Assembly (NCBI GenBank): GCA_021785095.1 | Contig: JAJYGM010000153.1 | Location: 1 to 8,502 of the forward strand | DNA: 8,502 nt | Direction of reading: 5' to 3' | Source: Actinomycetes bacterium | GTDB taxonomy: Bacteria > Actinomycetota > Acidimicrobiia > Acidimicrobiales > Bog-793 | Shown here: piece after piece, positions 5,160 through 8,502 of the stretch | Position numbering within the stretch: position 1 is the stretch's first letter | How the letters are laid out: every line of letters begins with the position of its first letter | Notes under the pieces: generated by a model | The model's input: the letters and a program-made list of their open reading frames with translations, nothing else | Told to the model about the DNA's origin: nothing | Database searches by the model: none | Translations under genes and position numbers: made by a program

Positions 5160-8100
5160 CTACCGGAAGTCGCGGGACCCGGGGACCGGCCCGAGCGCGA
5201 TCGGTTCGAACCGCTCGGCCACGACGTTCACTGCACCTTGCGCGCGTTCCATGCGCCCCTTCACGATCAGCGCAGGCGAGGTCCTCGCAACGGCGCGCCA
5301 ACGCGCCCACGCGCCCCTCGAGCACACGACGTTCACCATCCCGGTCTCGTCCTCCAGGTTCAAGAAGACCGCGCCGCGTGCGGTCTCGGGCTGCTGGCGG
5401 TGGGTCACCACCCCGGCCACGACCACCTTGGGAGAAGGCGAGGACGAGGAGGCGCTCTCCACTGCCTGTGCGATCGTCGCCACGCCGCGGCGCGTGAGCT
5501 CGGGGCGGGCGAGCTCGATGGCGGTGCGCTCCGGGGTCACCCCGATCGACCACAGGTCGTCCCTCACCTCCTCTGCAGCCGAGCGCGGGGGGAGCGGGGG
5601 GGCGACCGCGCCGGTCACGACCCCCGGGAGGCGTCCGGGGGTCGCCTGTGCGGCAGCGCCCGCCGTCCAGACGAGCGCGCGGCGGTCCGCCGCGCCGACA
5701 GGCCCGTCGCGGAGCCCGTCGCGGAGCCCGTCGCGGAGCCCGTCGCGGAGCCCGTCGCGGAGCCCGTCGCGGCGCCCGTCGAGGAGCCCGTCGAGCGCGC
5801 CCGCCAGCGCGAGCGCCTCGAGCTGCGCCCGGCTCAACCCTCCGCGGCGCACGAGGTCCTCCTGGCTCGCCCAGGGTTGGCCGCGCGCCAGGCGGCCGGC
5901 GGTCTCCTTCCCGACGAAGCGGACGGAGGCGAGCCCCAGGCGCAACGCCGCCGCGCCGACCGGGGCCGCGCCGGCCCGGCCCACGTTCACGTCGGGCCGC
6001 AGCACCGAGATCCCGTGGCGCTTGGCGTCGGCGAGAAGGCTCTGCGGCGACCAGAACCCCATGGGCTGGGCGTTCAGGAGTCCGGCGGTGAAGGCCGCCG
6101 GGTGGTGCAGCTTCATCCACGCAGAGGCGTACACGAGCGAGGCGAACGACAAGGAGTGGCTCTCGGGGAAGCCGAAGTTGGCGAAGGCCGAGAGGCTCTC
6201 GTAGACCTTCTGCGCCACGTCGTCGGGGACCCCGCGCGCGGCCATTCCCGAGAAGAGCCGCCCGCGCAGCGCCTCCATCCGCTCGTCGGAGCGCTTGTGG
6301 CTCATCGCCTGGCGCAGCTCGTCCGCGTCGGACGGCGTGAACCCGGCGACGTCGACCGCGATCTGCATGAGCTGCTCCTGGAAGAGCGGGACGCCGAGGG
6401 TGCGGCGCAGCGCGGGCTCGAGCAGCGGGTGCAGGTAGGCGACGGGCTCTTCGCCGCGGCGCCGCCGGATGTAGGGGTGCACCGCGTGCCCCTGGATCGG
6501 GCCGGGCCGGACGAGCGCGACCTCGACTGCGAGGTCGTAGAAGCAGCGCGGCTGGACGCGCGGCAGGGTTCCCATCTGCGCGCGGCTCTCCACCTGGAAG
6601 ACCCCGACCGTGTCCGCCCGGCACAACAGGTCGTAGACCTCGTCCTCTTGAGGGAGCGCTGCGAGGTCGACCGCCACGCCGTGGTGCGCTGCGACGAGGT
6701 CGACCATGTGGTGGAGGGCCTCCAGCATCCCGAGGCCGAGGAGGTCGAACTTCACGAGGCCTGCGGCCGCGCAATCGTCCTTGTCCCATTGCAGCACCGT
6801 GCGTGCGGGCATGCGCGCAGGCTCGACGGGGCAGACGTCCACCACCGGGCGGTCGCAGATCACCATGCCGCCCGAGTGGATGCCGAGATGGCGCGGGAAG
6901 TCGAGCACCTCGGTGGCCAGGCGTCGCAACGTCGCCGGCACGTCCGCACGCGCCGGGAGCGCGTCGGCGCGCTCGGTCCGCTTGGCCCACCGGTCCACGT
7001 CCTCTGCGTCGCAGCCCAGCACCTTGCCCATGTCTCGCAAGGCGGAGCGGGGCCGGTACGTGATCACGTTCGCCACCTGCGCGGCATGGCGGCGGCCGTA
7101 GCGCTCGTAGACGTACTGGATGATCTCCTCGCGCCGGGTGGACTCGATGTCGAGATCGATGTCGGGCGGCCCGTCCCGTGCGGGTGACAGGAACCGCTCG
7201 AAGAGCAGGCCGAGCGAGACCGCGTCGACGAGGGTGATGCCGAGCACGTAGCAGACCGCCGAGGTCGCCGCCGAGCCGCGCCCCTGGCAGTAGACGCCGG
7301 TGCGCCGGCACTGCTCCACGATGTCCCAGACGGTGAGGAAGTACCCCGCGTAGCCGAGCGTCGCGATGACAGAGAGCTCGTGATCGAGCCGTTCCCACGC
7401 GCCGTCGACGCGCTCGGCGCCGCGGGGGCCGTAGCGGCGGGTCGCGCCCTCCTCCACGAGGTGGCGCAGCCAGCTGTCCTCGTCGTGCCCCGGCGGGACC
7501 GGGAAGTCCGGCAGCCTCGGGGCGACCAGCCGGAGGTCGAAGGCGCAGGCGGCGCCGATCTCCGCCGCCTGGGCAACCGCGCCCGGCCAGCGCGCGAAGC
7601 GTCGCTCCTGCTCCCCGCCCGTGCGCAGGCACGCGGCGGCCGAGGCCGGGAGCCAGCCGCACAGCTCCTCGAGCCTGCGACGCGATCGCACGGCCGCGAG
7701 CGCCGTGGCGAGCGGGAACCTGGCCGGTGACGCGTAGTGGACGTTGTTGGTGGCGACGAGCGCGCAGCCGGCGTGAACTGCGAGCTGCGCGAGCGCGTCG
7801 TTGCGCGTGGAATCGAGCGGGTCCCCGTGGTCCCACAGCTCGACCGCGACGTTGCCCCTCCCGAACGCGGCCACGAGCTCGTCGAGGCGGCGGCGTGCCG
7901 CGCGCGGCCCCTCCTCGGTCAACGCGGCGGCCACCGCCCCCTTCCTGCACCCCGTGAGGACCTGCCAGTGTCCCTCGTGCGCGCCGGCGAGCGCCGCAAG
8001 CGTGAGCGCGGGGCGTCCCTTCCCGCCGCCGCCGAGCCCAGCGTCGGCGATGGTGCGGCTGAGGCGCGCGTAGCCCTGCGGGTCGCGGGCGAGCACCACC

Positions 8101-8438
8101 AGGTGGGTGCCGCCGGGATCGGGCGCGCCGGTGCGGCCGGGGGCAGGAGCGGGGGTGGGGGTGGGTGCAGGGGTGGGGGCGGGTGAGACCGCCGGCCCCT
8201 GCTCGGCTGGGGCGGGGCCGTAGGTGAGCTCCGCACCGAAGACCGTGGGCAGGCCGGCGCGTCGCGCCGCCTCGCTGAAGCGCACGACGCCGTAGAGCCC
8301 GTTGTGGTCGGTGAGCGCGAGCGCGGTGAGCCCCAGGGCGGCGGCGGCGACCGCGAGCTCCTCGGGATGGGAGGCGCCGTCGAGGAACGAGAAGTTCGAA
8401 TGGCAGTGCAGCTCTGCGTAGGGCGTCGTCGGGCGCAC
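5160..8438 (-). CDS. dnaE2: error-prone DNA polymerase III alpha-like subunit DnaE2 (ImuC)
   Basis: This 1092-residue C-family polymerase belongs to the translesion type that in actinobacteria works with ImuA' and ImuB during SOS mutagenesis. The PHP domain begins at YAELHCHSNFSFLDGAS (H11, H13, D20), with TDHNG (H45), GAELT (E70), H112, LTGCRKGAV (C164) and TNNVHY (N232, H234). The palm has GRGSAATSA (386-394), the catalytic pair in PDIDLDIE (D426, D428) and the third Asp in VKFDLLGLG (D565). HLGIHSGGMV and FQVES follow. A helix-hairpin-helix region near 855-880 leads into an RDGL repeat array at about 881-912, and an OB fold starts near 1005. The C-terminus SRDFR is typical of DnaE2. A Pro/Ala/Thr-rich insert occupies residues about 75-108. 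The GTG at 8438 fits homologues, but no ribosome binding site is seen and the frame stays open to the window edge. No LexA box or imuA'/imuB is visible; both could lie upstream, outside the window. Confidence 0.97.
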   Translation of the reverse strand: MRPTTPYAELHCHSNFSFLDGASHPEELAVAAAALGLTALALTDHNGLYGVVRFSEAARRAGLPTVFGAELTYGPAPAEQGPAVSPAPTPAPTPTPAPAPGRTGAPDPGGTHLVVLARDPQGYARLSRTIADAGLGGGGKGRPALTLAALAGAHEGHWQVLTGCRKGAVAAALTEEGPRAARRRLDELVAAFGRGNVAVELWDHGDPLDSTRNDALAQLAVHAGCALVATNNVHYASPARFPLATALAAVRSRRRLEELCGWLPASAAACLRTGGEQERRFARWPGAVAQAAEIGAACAFDLRLVAPRLPDFPVPPGHDEDSWLRHLVEEGATRRYGPRGAERVDGAWERLDHELSVIATLGYAGYFLTVWDIVEQCRRTGVYCQGRGSAATSAVCYVLGITLVDAVSLGLLFERFLSPARDGPPDIDLDIESTRREEIIQYVYERYGRRHAAQVANVITYRPRSALRDMGKVLGCDAEDVDRWAKRTERADALPARADVPATLRRLATEVLDFPRHLGIHSGGMVICDRPVVDVCPVEPARMPARTVLQWDKDDCAAAGLVKFDLLGLGMLEALHHMVDLVAAHHGVAVDLAALPQEDEVYDLLCRADTVGVFQVESRAQMGTLPRVQPRCFYDLAVEVALVRPGPIQGHAVHPYIRRRRGEEPVAYLHPLLEPALRRTLGVPLFQEQLMQIAVDVAGFTPSDADELRQAMSHKRSDERMEALRGRLFSGMAARGVPDDVAQKVYESLSAFANFGFPESHSLSFASLVYASAWMKLHHPAAFTAGLLNAQPMGFWSPQSLLADAKRHGISVLRPDVNVGRAGAAPVGAAALRLGLASVRFVGKETAGRLARGQPWASQEDLVRRGGLSRAQLEALALAGALDGLLDGRRDGLRDGLRDGLRDGLRDGLRDGPVGAADRRALVWTAGAAAQATPGRLPGVVTGAVAPPLPPRSAAEEVRDDLWSIGVTPERTAIELARPELTRRGVATIAQAVESASSSSPSPKVVVAGVVTHRQQPETARGAVFLNLEDETGMVNVVCSRGAWARWRAVARTSPALIVKGRMERAQGAVNVVAERFEPIALGPVPGSRDFR
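5703..5798 (-). repeat. 12-bp tandem repeat inside dnaE2 encoding (R/L)DGL units
   Basis: Five perfect copies of cccgtcgcggag (5703-5762, plus-strand letters) are followed by three degenerate copies in the same 12-bp register (5763-5798). The unit is four codons, so it adds DGLR units to DnaE2 without shifting the frame, at about residues 881-912 just after the helix-hairpin-helix segment GLSRAQLEALALAGALDGL. Copy-number change would alter protein length but keep the reading frame. Confidence 0.94.
8115..8216 (-). repeat. low-complexity Pro/Ala/Thr insert in the dnaE2 PHP domain
   Basis: The G-rich coding-complement stretch around 8140-8190 (repeats of gggtg and gggggtg) encodes alternating AP and TP dipeptides, including SPAPTPAPTPTPAPAPG. 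It sits between the GAELTYG strand and the HLVVLA strand of the PHP domain, where family members usually have only a short connection. Confidence 0.8.
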
Positions 8439-8452
8439 GGACTTGGGTCCCC

Positions 8453-8502
8453 GGTCTCTCTTCCCCGGTCTCTCCCCGGTCTCTCTTCCCCGGTCTCTCC
8501 CC
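8453..8502. repeat. 25-bp tandem repeat directly upstream of dnaE2
   Basis: On the plus strand ggtctctcttcccc (14 bp) and ggtctctcccc (11 bp) alternate: 8453-8466, 8467-8477, 8478-8491, 8492-8502. This makes two perfect 25-bp units that may continue beyond the window. It ends 14 bp before the dnaE2 start codon, so it occupies the place of the promoter or leader. On the dnaE2 sense strand it is purine-rich and has no stop in the dnaE2 frame. Confidence 0.93.

Noticed and set aside
5203..5212. Palindrome ggttcgaacc as a LexA-type or T-loop-like site
   Set aside because: It lies within the dnaE2 coding sequence (RFEP codons), far from the promoter. It lacks the spaced GAAC/GTTC layout of an actinobacterial SOS box, and no tRNA structure surrounds it.
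5703..5798. CRISPR-like array
   Set aside because: The 12-bp units are contiguous with no spacers and are in frame within dnaE2.
5091..7187. Very long plus-strand open frame antisense to dnaE2
   Set aside because: It is a shadow of dnaE2 in high-GC DNA: composition is arginine, glutamate and histidine-rich, and dnaE2 on the other strand has clear motifs throughout.
5143..7950. Second long minus-strand frame inside dnaE2
   Set aside because: Extreme arginine, alanine and proline content with no motif; it is the out-of-frame reading of dnaE2.

Overview
The window is very G+C-rich DNA from what looks like a high-GC actinobacterium. I infer this from strong G/C bias at third codon positions, a DnaE2-type polymerase, and a likely leaderless promoter. 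An Acidimicrobiia-like host is possible but not proven. No rRNA, tRNA or CRISPR array is visible.

Layout, left to right. (1) 3-1202, plus strand: the 3' part of a large, cysteine-rich, probably secreted protein. It opens on an Asp-box (BNR) beta-propeller motif and ends in a region resembling mycobacterial LppP/LprE lipoproteins. (2) 1251-2312, minus strand: a predicted secreted low-complexity protein. It has a good Shine-Dalgarno site and signal sequence, a 55-bp in-frame direct repeat, and a C-terminal tail of nine 15-bp units encoding GNAI(T/A)-type pentapeptides. (3) 2589-3911, minus strand: a small cluster. It begins with csaA, a tRNA-binding-fold protein. A membrane-anchored gene follows that can only be read through two frameshifts. 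Next is a scar containing the zinc ribbon and mutated RuvC-III motif of a tnpB on the opposite strand. The cluster ends with a small acidic hypothetical gene. (4) 3912-4699: about 790 bp with no convincing gene, holding one strong hairpin and promoter-like sequences. (5) 4700-5137, plus strand: a small basic, coiled-coil, conserved-looking protein behind an apparently leaderless promoter. (6) 5160-8438, minus strand: dnaE2, an error-prone DNA polymerase III alpha-like subunit for translesion synthesis, convergent with gene 5 across a 22-bp gap.

The genes do not form one pathway. The common thread is short tandem repeats in or beside genes: pentapeptide repeats in the secreted protein, a 12-bp RDGL-encoding array in the helix-hairpin-helix region of dnaE2, a Pro/Ala/Thr insert in its PHP domain, and a 25-bp tandem repeat just upstream of its start. 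I found no clearly new multi-gene system. The best leads are the repeat expansions in dnaE2, the GNAI-repeat secreted protein, and the TnpB scar beside a decaying gene.
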